From contig CP076546.1 of assembly GCA_018889975.1 (NCBI GenBank), positions 868,001-932,000 on the forward strand: a DNA stretch of 64,000 bases, written 5' to 3'. The position numbers and the translations under genes are program-made. Positions 1 through 7,501 of the stretch are shown piece after piece. Below the pieces are notes generated by a model. The model had not been told where the DNA came from. It did no database searches and saw nothing but the letters and a program-made list of their open reading frames with translations. Each line of letters starts with the position of its first letter. Within the stretch, counting starts at the first letter, position 1. Source of the DNA: Bacillus sp. NP157 (GTDB lineage Bacteria > Pseudomonadota > Gammaproteobacteria > Xanthomonadales > Rhodanobacteraceae).

Positions 1-67
1 GGCTTTTTGTTATGTGGGTCGCCGCTTTGCGGCGCATGTCTCTCGGCCTCCGGCCGAACCGCCGCCC

Positions 68-90
68 TGTAGGAGCGCGCCTGCGCGCGA
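68..90 (+). repeat. REP palindrome, copy 1
   Basis: REP-type element: a 5' GTAG foot followed by an imperfect palindrome with stem GCGCG/CGCGC around CCTG, then GA. The GTAG foot and short palindrome match the REP class mobilised by RAYT transposases. This copy lies left of the type A element at 128-266. Confidence 0.85.
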
Positions 91-127
91 ATGCCGTCCC
101 CGCGGCGCTCGGACCCGCCCGCAGGAC

Positions 128-266
128 AGCCCTCGGTGCCTACCCTCGCTGCTCAGACAGGTCCTCCGCGCTCGATAAGGTTGGCCGCAGCCGCGGCCCA
201 TGTATTTGATTGCCCTACGGGCGCTCGCTTGTGCGGAACTCGCCTCGAGGGTAGGCACCGAGGGCT
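128..266 (+). repeat. Type A composite repeat, copy A1 (139 bp)
   Basis: Terminal inverted repeats at 128-148 and 246-266 are perfect complements over 21 bp. Inside are a hairpin at 183-198 (GGCCGC-AGCC-GCGGCC) and a second at 212-222 (GCCC-TAC-GGGC). The left end continues into a CTGCTCAGACAG tract and the right end is preceded by GAACTCGCCT, both shared by all seven copies, so the element has an orientation. A conserved GGCGCTCGG segment precedes it near 103, and a REP follows 69 bp beyond the right end. Confidence 0.85.
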
Positions 267-334
267 CTCCTCATCCGTGTCGCGAACTGGGTAGGACAGC
301 CGCGCCACCGGCATCCCCGACGCAACGGGGCTCT

Positions 335-357
335 TGTAGGAGCGCGCCTGCGCGCGA
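335..357 (+). repeat. REP palindrome, copy 2
   Basis: Same 23-bp REP as at 68-90. It lies 69 bp right of type A copy A1 in the same orientation, the standard arrangement for the composite repeats in this window. Confidence 0.85.
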
Positions 358-510
358 AAAGCCAACGAAGCGGTTTAGCGGAAGGATCTGTAACCGACTC
401 GTCCGAACGCCCTCTACTTACATCGAAGCGCACTGTCCCCTGCCAGCCCATGGCGGCCACTGCCAAAGACCTCTTAAGATGACTGGCTCCCCCTCGACAA
501 GGAACGATGA

Positions 511-1212
511 GTGGTGAATGACCTGATCGATGCGCTTCTTGCGTATCCGTGGATCGCGCTGGATCCGCCACCGACTCCGGCCGAGCGTTCGTTGCTGGAA
601 AGGCGCGTCCCCGTTCCTTTGCCTGCCGATGTCGACGCGTTGCTTGCCGTGGCGAGGGGGTTTTCGTCGCCGTCGCTGGGGCGGATCGACGTTGCTGGCG
701 CTTCGCACGATTTCGAGTTCCTTGATGTCTTTCCGCATGGCGTGCCTGTCGCCGCCTGTGATGGGAATTTCTGGGTCGTTGACGTGCGCGATGACGGTAG
801 CTGGGGGCAGGTATTTTTTGTTTGCCATGACCCCGCGGTTGTCGTGGTGCAGTGTCTTTCGCTGCGCGATTTCCTGTTGCGCTTGCTGGATGGCGATGCG
901 CTGGGCGACGAGGCCCTGGCACTGGCCATGGCCGTGTGGGACCGCGATCCGGTGTCGTTTTCGGGAACCGATGCGCTTGCTTCGGGCGATGTCGAACTTG
1001 CGGCATTCGCCGGGTCGCTCGATGAGTCGTTCGACATCGTGGATTTGCGTGCGGCTGGCGTGGGCGATGGATTTGCCTGGGGTCGGGCTGGGCCGACGAC
1101 CTCCTGCAGGCGTCATGCGTCGAACATGCTGTTCGGCGTGGAGCGGCCCCGTGCGCGTACCGGTTGGCTCAGTCGGCTGCGCGGAAGGTTTCGCCTCAGG
1201 GACTCGGCATGA
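511..1212 (+). CDS. SUKH (SMI1/KNR4)-family-like protein
   Basis: A 233-residue soluble protein that looks like the SMI1/KNR4 (SUKH) superfamily: an N-terminal helix with hydrophobic-proline pattern, a segment around residues 55-75 with GRIDVAGASHDFEFLDVF, and a later block FFVCHDPAVVVVQCLSLRDF typical of the fold's final strand and helix. Many bacterial SUKH proteins are immunity proteins of polymorphic toxins; that role here is inference, since no toxin gene is visible. The start is GTG at 511 because the only nearby ATG (508) hits a stop after four codons, and AAGGA at 499-503 sits 7 bases upstream. The next gene overlaps its stop by 4 bases, so the two are cotranslated. Confidence 0.6.
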   Translation: MVNDLIDALLAYPWIALDPPPTPAERSLLERRVPVPLPADVDALLAVARGFSSPSLGRIDVAGASHDFEFLDVFPHGVPVAACDGNFWVVDVRDDGSWGQVFFVCHDPAVVVVQCLSLRDFLLRLLDGDALGDEALALAMAVWDRDPVSFSGTDALASGDVELAAFAGSLDESFDIVDLRAAGVGDGFAWGRAGPTTSCRRHASNMLFGVERPRARTGWLSRLRGRFRLRDSA

Positions 1213-1727
1213 GCGGTCGTCGGATCGCTTTCGGCTTGTATGGCGTGGTGAGTGCGCTGGTTTGTGCCTATTTCATTTACGTCTGGAAGCCGCTCTGGAT
1301 CCTGTTCGGCGGCATGGCGGCGTACTTCGTGTTTCGTGCGTTTCGACCCAGTCCAGCGCAGGGGCGTCGGGTGGTAGAGGCGGGAGAGCCTGCGGTAGTG
1401 GCGTTCGGGCGGCTGGGCATGTACGCGGTCGATGGCGACCGGGAGCAAGCGCTCGGCATGTACATTCGTCTTGGTGGCCGAGCCGTGTTCATTGATATCG
1501 CGCAGGACGGCTTGTTGGATGGGCGGATCGCGTATGCGCATCGCTTGTATGCGGCGACCGATGTGCTGGAAGCGGGGCTCGGCGCATTCGTGCAAGCGAA
1601 CCGCGAGTTCGCAGGCCGGCGGGTGGGGACAATCGGTTTGCATTCGCGCAAGGATGCGGAGCAGGGCGAAGTGTTCTGGGATCCGGATGGGTATACGTTG
1701 CTGAAGGGTACGACCTTCGTCAGCTAG
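1209..1727 (+). CDS. Small inner-membrane protein, unknown function
   Basis: A 172-residue protein with two closely spaced N-terminal membrane segments (about residues 6-22 and 27-41, rich in F, Y, W and G) followed by a soluble domain of about 130 residues. I do not recognise the family. It starts at an ATGA overlap with the SUKH-like gene, so the pair is probably one transcriptional and translational unit. A longer reading frame begins at 1164, but that would overlap the upstream gene by 49 bases and places 15 polar residues before the membrane segment; the overlap start is preferred. No terminator is visible before the REP pair that follows. Confidence 0.6.
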   Translation: MSGRRIAFGLYGVVSALVCAYFIYVWKPLWILFGGMAAYFVFRAFRPSPAQGRRVVEAGEPAVVAFGRLGMYAVDGDREQALGMYIRLGGRAVFIDIAQDGLLDGRIAYAHRLYAATDVLEAGLGAFVQANREFAGRRVGTIGLHSRKDAEQGEVFWDPDGYTLLKGTTFVS

Positions 1728-1743
1728 CTTTACCGATGTTGTT

Positions 1744-1766
1744 TGTAGGAGCGCGCCTGCGCGCGA
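1744..1766 (+). repeat. REP palindrome, copy 3
   Basis: Forward REP just after the stop of the membrane-protein gene. With the inverted copy at 1876-1898 it forms a head-to-head pair between convergent genes. Confidence 0.8.
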
Positions 1767-1875
1767 AATGGCGGAGCCTGTATTTTCGATTTGTGTGGAT
1801 GTCCTCTGTTTGGAACGAGGGCATATCTTTGTTTTTTAGTTCAAAGCCTCATTCGCCCGATGCGATGTTGAGGGT

Positions 1876-1898
1876 TCGCGCACAGGTGCGCTCCTACA
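1876..1898 (-). repeat. REP palindrome, copy 4 (inverted, diverged)
   Basis: Reverse REP with changes in the stem (TGCGC...GTGCGC rather than the usual GCGCG arms) that keep it palindromic. It partners copy 3. Confidence 0.7.
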
Positions 1899-1926
1899 CG
1901 GGAACGAACACGGGTGCTGTTGCGGG

Positions 1927-2454
1927 TTAGGGGGCGTAGGTGAGGCGGACGATGCCTTCGCAGATGTCTTCGCTGCCGAGGAATCGGAGTGGGGGTACGG
2001 GGCCGGCGAAGTAGGGTTTGCCGCTGCCTAGCACGACGGGGTGTAGGTACATGCGGTAGGTGTCGATGAGGCCGCTGGTGGCTAGGCTTTGCGCGAGGAC
2101 GGTGCCGCCGAGTTCGAGTTCGCCGGTGAGGCCGGCTTTGAGTTGGCGCAGGGTGGCTTCGATATCGTCGCGCAGCAGGGTGGCGTTGGGGCCGACCGAC
2201 GTGAGCGTTCGCGATACGACCCATTTCGGTTTGCTGCGCCAGGCCTCGGCATAGGCGCGTTCGGGCTCGCCCCAGTCGGGCTGGTCGTCGTCCCAGTAGC
2301 GCATGATCTCGTAGAGGGTCCGGCCGTAGACCATGCCCGCGGCGCAGCGTACTTCGTCGATGAAATGCTGGAAGAGCGCGGGTGGCGGGGCGAAGCGGTC
2401 GTGGTCGACGTAGCCGTCGAGGGACTGGTTCAGGGCGTAGACGAGGCTGGCCAT
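1927..2454 (-). CDS. Dihydrofolate reductase-family protein (RibD C-terminal type)
   Basis: A 175-residue protein of the DHFR/RibD C-terminal fold: SLDGY near residue 11 (the family's S-x-DG-x signature), GRTLYE near 43-49 for nucleotide binding, WVVSRTL around 76, and the ELELGGTVLAQSL block that corresponds to the NADPH-binding GG motif. Such stand-alone proteins are NADPH-dependent reductases of unproven substrate, not the housekeeping FolA or the bifunctional RibD. It lies 74 bp downstream of the HupE-like gene on the same strand and may be the last gene of that operon. Confidence 0.75.
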   Translation of the reverse strand: MASLVYALNQSLDGYVDHDRFAPPPALFQHFIDEVRCAAGMVYGRTLYEIMRYWDDDQPDWGEPERAYAEAWRSKPKWVVSRTLTSVGPNATLLRDDIEATLRQLKAGLTGELELGGTVLAQSLATSGLIDTYRMYLHPVVLGSGKPYFAGPVPPLRFLGSEDICEGIVRLTYAP

Positions 2455-2528
2455 GGCGGGTGTCCGCTGCGGGGGCAGGCACCCATCCTATCCCTGGTGG
2501 CGGCGGTCGCGCTGCATCGCCACCGCCA

Positions 2529-3701
2529 TCAGCTCGGTAGCCATGCCGAGAACCACGGGATGGCGACATCGAACGCGCGTTCAACGAACCATCCCGCGGC
2601 GATGGCGACGATCAGCCACGAGCCCCAGCGCACGACGCCGACCTGGTAGAAGCGTGTGCGGCGCAGCGCGAACGCGAAGGGCAGGAAGGCGAGCACGATG
2701 GCTTCCTGGCCGACCTCGACGCCGACGCTGAAGCCACCGAGCGAGGCGGCCATGGCGCCGGCGGGTAGCTGCAGGCCGGTGAGCGCGCTGGCGAAGCCGA
2801 GGCCGTGGATGAGGCCGAACGCGAAGGCGATGAGCCACACGCGGCGATGCACCAGTGGGAACACGTTGTTGAGCGCGGCGACGAGCACGGAGAGCGCGAT
2901 GCCCGATTCGACCAGTCGGCTCGGCACGTGCACGATGCCGAGGACGGCCAGCGACAGCATGATGGAGTGCGAGATGCTGAAGGCCGTGACGATCTTGATG
3001 ACATCCAGGCAGGCCGACCAGAAACGCGTGACCGGCACGCGGTGGCGGCCTGTCGTGACGCTGGTGGCCAGCACCGCCGGGAACAGCAGCGAAAGCAGGA
3101 ACAGGATGTGGTCGATGCCCGTCCAGATGTGCCAGATGCCGTCGACGAGGAAGCTTTTGAACTCGCCCCAGCGGTCGGGCTCGCGCAGTTCGAGGCTGGC
3201 TTCCGGCTGGGTGGGGCCGAGGGCGGCGCCGGCCGTCCGGTCGCCGGCGTGGATCGTCACAATGCCGCGGTGGTAGGGGTCGATGTCGTACATCAGCGTG
3301 TAGACGACGGTGAGCTTGCTGGGGATGTTCTTGTCGCAGGTGGCGTCGAAGAGGATCACGGCGTAGCTGCCGTCGGTGTGTTCGTCGATGGCCTGGCCAG
3401 TGGCGGTGAGCTCGCAGGTCAGTCCGTCGCCTTTCACGACGAGCCGGGGCAATGCGTAGGCCTCGATGGCCTGCCGGTGGGCTTTGACTTCGCCCCACGT
3501 GATCGCGCCGTCGTGGTTGCTGTCGATGCCGATGGCGTAATCGAGGTCACGCAGGGCGATATCCCACTGGCCATGCATGCGATGATCGTCGGTCGCATCC
3601 GTGCGCAGCGTGAGATACGCGTCGCTTTCCTTGTGCGCGAGGACAGGCGATGCGACGAGCATGCCGAGCCAGCCTACGATGACGAGGACCCAGCGCTTCA
3701 T
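2529..3701 (-). CDS. HupE/UreJ-family membrane protein with N-terminal exported domain
   Basis: A 390-residue protein: a cleavable signal peptide (residues 1-22, ending VLA-HK), a periplasmic domain of about 170 residues, then six to seven membrane segments from about residue 190 (WHIWTGIDHILFLLSLLFP) to the C-terminus. The membrane part belongs to the HupE/UreJ_2 group, whose members are linked to metal uptake; the substrate here is unknown. The periplasmic part has an EF-hand-like loop, DSNHDGAITW, near residue 60, a plausible calcium site. The histidine- and aspartate-containing segments WTGIDH and FGLIHGLGFA are typical metal-contact candidates. Its start overlaps the end of the upstream TPR gene by 4 bases. 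Confidence 0.75.
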   Translation of the reverse strand: MKRWVLVIVGWLGMLVASPVLAHKESDAYLTLRTDATDDHRMHGQWDIALRDLDYAIGIDSNHDGAITWGEVKAHRQAIEAYALPRLVVKGDGLTCELTATGQAIDEHTDGSYAVILFDATCDKNIPSKLTVVYTLMYDIDPYHRGIVTIHAGDRTAGAALGPTQPEASLELREPDRWGEFKSFLVDGIWHIWTGIDHILFLLSLLFPAVLATSVTTGRHRVPVTRFWSACLDVIKIVTAFSISHSIMLSLAVLGIVHVPSRLVESGIALSVLVAALNNVFPLVHRRVWLIAFAFGLIHGLGFASALTGLQLPAGAMAASLGGFSVGVEVGQEAIVLAFLPFAFALRRTRFYQVGVVRWGSWLIVAIAAGWFVERAFDVAIPWFSAWLPS

Positions 3702-4927
3702 GGCTGCACGCGGGGCAGTAGCGCATCGACGGCGGGGTCGCGCATCCCGCTGGCCTTGACGAAGGCCAGCACGGGAGCGGCCGCGCCTGGCTTGCCGGCG
3801 GCGATCGCGGCTTCGAGGTAGATCCGTGCATCCTTTGGTGCGCGCTGCGTTGTCCAGTTCAACGCGGCTAGGCGGAGTGCCTCGTTGGCATCGTGGTGGA
3901 TGTGCAGCACGAAGGCGGCTTGTTCGCGCAGGAACAGGTGGTCGCCGCGTTGTTCCATCGCGGCAAAGCGGGCATCCATCGCCTTGATGTCAGCGTCCGC
4001 ATGGGCATCGCCGAGCGCGACCTCGGCGGCGACGCGGATGAGGAACGAGGTGTCCGACTGCGTCTCCGCCGCGACCAGCGCGAGGGCGTCGGCGGGGCGT
4101 CCCGTGTCGAGCAGGAACTCGCCGTAGTCTGCGAGCAGGAAATTGTCGCCGGGCGTCCAGCGCAATGCTTCGCGGAAATGCGCGTCGGCGAGATCGGCCC
4201 GGCCGGTGCGTATCGCGGTGTCGGCCATCAGCCCCTCGATCCACGCGCGGATATCGGCGGGTGCCTTCGGGCCGGGGTCTTCGATGAGCCCGAGCAGGGC
4301 GTAGGCCTGGGTGGCGTGGCCATCGAGCGAGCGCAGCGATGACGTGCAGGCCATGCCCATGAAACCGCCACCGGCGTTGGTCAGCTGTACGCAGGCACGG
4401 TTCGCCGTGGGGTAATCGCCTTGCACCATCGCGACGCTGGCCAGCGTGAGCCATGCCTGTGCGCTGTCGGGATCGCGGCGGAGGATGGCCTCCAGTTCGC
4501 TGCGCGATGCATCGAACGCGTGCCGGCTCTGCAGGATCGTGGCGTGGGCCAGGGCGACGGGTATCGGTGGCGATGCCGTTGCCATGAACGGGCTGATCAC
4601 CGCCATGGCGCGACCGAGGTAGCGTGCATCGCCGGTCGAGCGACCGTAGTTGATATAGGCCTCGGCGAGCGCGACGGCACGCGCGGGGTCCGTGGGATGC
4701 GCGGCGGCGTCGGTGCGTAGTACGTCGAACTGGCGCACCCGTGGATCGGTGTGCGGTGGTACGTGCTGCAGGACAACGTCGTCGCGGTCGGGGATGTAGG
4801 GCGTGCTGCGTTGCGCGGCGACCGGGCCGCAGGCGAACGACACGATGAAGAGGCACGACAGGACCCACCATGCCGCGGGGCCTGCCGTGCGTGGGCTAAT
4901 CGGGCCGGTGGTGGGCATGTTTACCAT
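3698..4927 (-). CDS. Exported TPR-repeat protein
   Basis: About 409 residues with an N-terminal hydrophobic segment (AAWWVLSCLFIVSFACGPVAA) that reads as a signal peptide, then alanine-rich helical repeats typical of tetratricopeptide repeats (for example the blocks around SELEAILRRDPDSAQAWLTLASV and AHFREALRWTPGDNFLLADY). TPR proteins scaffold complexes; no catalytic motif is visible. The start is set at ATG 4927; a TTG at 4945 and an ATG at 4918 are in the same frame, and no strong ribosome binding site decides between them. It lies 21 bp downstream of the DUF4331 gene and overlaps the HupE-like gene, forming a three-gene operon whose members recur together in other bacteria. Confidence 0.65.
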   Translation of the reverse strand: MVNMPTTGPISPRTAGPAAWWVLSCLFIVSFACGPVAAQRSTPYIPDRDDVVLQHVPPHTDPRVRQFDVLRTDAAAHPTDPARAVALAEAYINYGRSTGDARYLGRAMAVISPFMATASPPIPVALAHATILQSRHAFDASRSELEAILRRDPDSAQAWLTLASVAMVQGDYPTANRACVQLTNAGGGFMGMACTSSLRSLDGHATQAYALLGLIEDPGPKAPADIRAWIEGLMADTAIRTGRADLADAHFREALRWTPGDNFLLADYGEFLLDTGRPADALALVAAETQSDTSFLIRVAAEVALGDAHADADIKAMDARFAAMEQRGDHLFLREQAAFVLHIHHDANEALRLAALNWTTQRAPKDARIYLEAAIAAGKPGAAAPVLAFVKASGMRDPAVDALLPRVQP

Positions 4928-4948
4928 CCGGCCTGGGCGCCCCAAGAC

Positions 4949-6442
4949 TTACTGTGCTGCCACGGCGGGGTTCACCGAGCCGGGGACTGGTGTGTTGAGG
5001 TACGGGAAGTGGTCCAGGTAGGTATCCGCAGCCGACTCGCTTCCGGTCGCGGGTGAACTGGTCGCCGTCGCGCCTGCCGCGCGTGCGCCGTCAGTGAAGG
5101 GTGCGCCGTTGTTGGGGTCCGCGGTCTGGTCGCCACAGGTGCCGATCGCGGTGCTGCACAACGCACCTTCTTCGGCACGCAGTGCGATGTCGACCACGTC
5201 GTCGTACGGACGCCGGCCGTTCGGGAAGCCGGCCAGGTCGTTGCCGAGCACGCCCAGGTCGTTCTGTGCGGTTGGCGGCGTGGCTGCGATCGAGGTGTTG
5301 AGGCGCAGCTCCTCGGCGGGCACCACGTTGGCAGGCTGGTTGAGGCCGGCGACACCGGTGAGGAAGACGCTGACCAGATCGTTGCGTGGCGTGTGTGGCA
5401 CGTTGACGCCGAACAGCGCGTTGAGCAGGACCGGCACGGTCGGCTTGGTCACGTAGCTGAGGAATTGTTTGTCGGCGGAAGGCTGGCTGCCGTTGAAGCG
5501 GTCCTTGTCCTTCAGGCCGATGACCAGTTCGTTCACGAGCGGCGAGCCCAGGCGCGAGACCTGGACGAAGTCGGCGAAGCTGTAGGGCACGTCGGCGTTG
5601 TTCAGCACGCGGTAGCGCGGCTGGCTGGCGGTGGTCCAGCCGCCCACGATGGGCTGCCTTGCGGTCGCGCCGAGACAGGATGCCGGCACTTCGAGGGCGA
5701 GCGTGGTGACGTTCTTGCGCGTGAGCGCGTTGGGCGTGCCGTCGCGTGGGCCGAGCGGATTGAGGTTGACCAGGTCGAAGATGGCGCCGAGGTCGGCGAC
5801 GAAACCATCCTTGCGCTGGCCGGCGAAGACACGGCCGGTGGCGGGGCAATTGGGGATCCTGACCTCGTAGACGTAGTGGCTGGCGTAATCCTCGTAGTTA
5901 GCGATGGATTTGTTGCCGATGTTGTCGACAGGCTTGGTGAAGACGTTGCCGCCCTTGACGTTGCTGAGCGGTTGTCCGCGCCAGACCGGGCTGTCGCCCT
6001 TCATCACTTCCACGGAATAGGTTTCGAGGCGGTTGAGGTTGCTCTGGTCGGCGGCGGTCACCGGCCCGATGTTGAGCAGCGGCTGTGACTGGTTGACGCC
6101 ACCGGCGGGCACGGTGAGGTTCTTGTCGTGGTTGTTAAAGCGGAAGCGGAAGGTGAGGTCGGGCTTGCCCCGGCCGCTGCTGTCGATGTGGAAATCGTAG
6201 ACGGCGTTTTCGTCGAGGAAGTGGAAGTTGGGGCCGCTGTAGGCGTCCTGCAGGGGATCGTAGTTGGCGATCAGCGTCACGTAGCCGGCCCGGTTGGCCT
6301 CGTAGCTCATGAACATGTAGAAATCGCTGGCGTCGACCTGGGGCTGGGTCGCGATGAAGGGTGCTTCGCGGTGGCTGGACGCCGTGGCGAGTGCGGGCGC
6401 GAGCGCCGCCAGCACGGCAAGGCAGGTCAGGGTGATCTTCAC
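4949..6442 (-). CDS. DUF4331 exported protein
   Basis: A 497-residue secreted protein. Residues 1-21 are a signal peptide ending LATA-SSHREAP; the SSHREAP start of the mature chain is the hallmark of DUF4331. Further family features are DASDFYMF, YVTLIANYDPL and a long region rich in G, N and D. Four cysteines, two of them in CSTAIGTCGD near residue 430, could form disulfides. The function of the family is unknown. It is the first gene of an operon with an exported TPR protein and a HupE-like membrane protein, suggesting a joint periplasmic or envelope task. It has a long upstream region (see 6443-6790). Confidence 0.85.
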   Translation of the reverse strand: MKITLTCLAVLAALAPALATASSHREAPFIATQPQVDASDFYMFMSYEANRAGYVTLIANYDPLQDAYSGPNFHFLDENAVYDFHIDSSGRGKPDLTFRFRFNNHDKNLTVPAGGVNQSQPLLNIGPVTAADQSNLNRLETYSVEVMKGDSPVWRGQPLSNVKGGNVFTKPVDNIGNKSIANYEDYASHYVYEVRIPNCPATGRVFAGQRKDGFVADLGAIFDLVNLNPLGPRDGTPNALTRKNVTTLALEVPASCLGATARQPIVGGWTTASQPRYRVLNNADVPYSFADFVQVSRLGSPLVNELVIGLKDKDRFNGSQPSADKQFLSYVTKPTVPVLLNALFGVNVPHTPRNDLVSVFLTGVAGLNQPANVVPAEELRLNTSIAATPPTAQNDLGVLGNDLAGFPNGRRPYDDVVDIALRAEEGALCSTAIGTCGDQTADPNNGAPFTDGARAAGATATSSPATGSESAADTYLDHFPYLNTPVPGSVNPAVAAQ

Positions 6443-6790
6443 GGTAGGTACCTCACGTCGTTACGGTGGACCGGTCCCGGTCGGGACGCGGCCGTACTGG
6501 CACGGAAGTGCTCCCGGTTATCCGTCGTGGGCAGCCAGCAAGCCGTCGTCGCCCCTGCCGGTGCGGCGGCGGCTCGTGAGCCCTGGCGTCCTGCGACCCC
6601 CCTGGTCGGTCTGCCTGTTTCCGTGGCGGACTCTGGTGGTTACGGCCCCGACTGGCCCCCGGATGCAAAAACTACCTAGGCCAAACGATATAGACCGCCT
6701 CCCTCCATACACGCCCCCCCCCCTGTAGGAGCGCGCCCGCGCGCGAAAGCCAACGAAGCGGCGGAGCCGAAAACCCGCCACCGCCCAACC
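6443..6790. other. Upstream region of the DUF4331 operon
   Basis: 348 bases with no credible gene. On the minus strand, upstream of the DUF4331 start, there are several G/C-rich inverted segments, including GACC-AGGGG-GGTC (6594-6606) followed by GCAGGACGCCAGGGC. A C-tract at 6713-6723 and a REP at 6724-6746 separate this leader from the FkbM gene end. No promoter is convincing. Confidence 0.5.
6724..6746 (+). repeat. REP palindrome, copy 5
   Basis: Forward REP with a CCC-for-CCT loop change, placed downstream of the FkbM methyltransferase gene. The following bases (AAAGCCAACGAAGCGG) also follow copies 2 and 17, so the repeat unit extends past the palindrome. Confidence 0.8.
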
Positions 6791-7501
6791 TCAAACCTCC
6801 ACCAACCCCTCAAACTCCACCCCACTAGCCGCACTCGCCGCAATCACATTCGACGCGACGATGCCGGGGAAGATGTTCCTCGCGGCCCCCGCATGGTTGT
6901 CGGCGTTGTAAAGCATCGGCGCATGCGACCACACGCGATAATCCAGCGCCTTCAACGCGGCCACTTCGCTTTCCGCCTCCGTGGGACCGCTCAATCGCGC
7001 ATACACCAGCGGCGCATGTGTCTTGATTACCTGGCTCGCGCTGACCAGCGCATCGACCAATGCGTTCGCCAGGTTGACCTTGAGCAGGTGCAGCGCCGGT
7101 AGCGCGAGATCATCGATCGCGAGGCAGCGCACGGGCGCGCCGTCGGCTTCGATGCCGTGCTTCGCGCGTCCCGCCCACGCCTGGTGTGCATGAACGTTCG
7201 GCAGCTGGTTCAGCGCCACGTTCGCGCAAAGTTGCTGGAATCCGAGGCGGCTTGGCTCGAACGCATGCACGGCACCGCTGTCGCCGACCGCGCGTGCGAG
7301 CCATAGCGTGTGTGCGCCGTGGTCGCCGCCGATTTCGACGACGTGGTGGCCGTCGGTCACCAGCCCACTGAGCAGGTCGGTTTCGCGTTCGGCCCATTCG
7401 CCGTAAAGCGCGAGCGAGCGGGCGACGAGCGCGTTGCCGGGAGCGGGGGCGGCGATGCCGTAGCGGGTGGTGAGCAGCGGGGAAGCGGTGGCGCGGGTCA
7501 T
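6791..7501 (-). CDS. FkbM-family methyltransferase-like protein
   Basis: About 236 residues. It carries the Rossmann SAM-binding pattern VVEIGGDHGAHTLWLARAVG (motif I, around residues 52-71) followed by AVHAFEPSRLGFQQLCANVALN (motif II), which is the usual arrangement of FkbM-family O-methyltransferases. The acceptor is unknown; family members methylate sugars and small molecules. The start is ATG 7501, which overlaps the stop of the upstream unknown gene by 4 bases (ATGA), so the two are translationally coupled. Late alanine-rich C-terminus. Confidence 0.7.
   Translation of the reverse strand: MTRATASPLLTTRYGIAAPAPGNALVARSLALYGEWAERETDLLSGLVTDGHHVVEIGGDHGAHTLWLARAVGDSGAVHAFEPSRLGFQQLCANVALNQLPNVHAHQAWAGRAKHGIEADGAPVRCLAIDDLALPALHLLKVNLANALVDALVSASQVIKTHAPLVYARLSGPTEAESEVAALKALDYRVWSHAPMLYNADNHAGAARNIFPGIVASNVIAASAASGVEFEGLVEV

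Larger units (their letters stand above)
1..510. other. Repeat-filled intergenic region
   Basis: No credible gene. The stretch holds a REP at 68-90, a type A composite repeat at 128-266 and a second REP at 335-357. The whole block from about 68 to 377 is a near-copy of 62274-62582, including the spacers, so the duplicated unit is about 310 bp. Positions 1-67 and about 380-495 show nothing I can name. An AAGGA at 499-503 is the ribosome binding site of the next gene. Confidence 0.75.

Noticed and set aside
10-365. Reading frames across the composite repeats that encode Arg-, Ser- and Gly-rich peptides such as GRGCGHPYRARRTC
   Set aside because: The same peptide recurs in several frames and both orientations wherever a type A or B repeat occurs; stems rather than codons are conserved, so these are spurious frames over repeats.
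215-1116. Long minus-strand frames opposite the SUKH-like gene
   Set aside because: Low-complexity R, P, S and H composition typical of antisense shadows in high-GC DNA; the plus-strand gene has a recognisable family and start signal.
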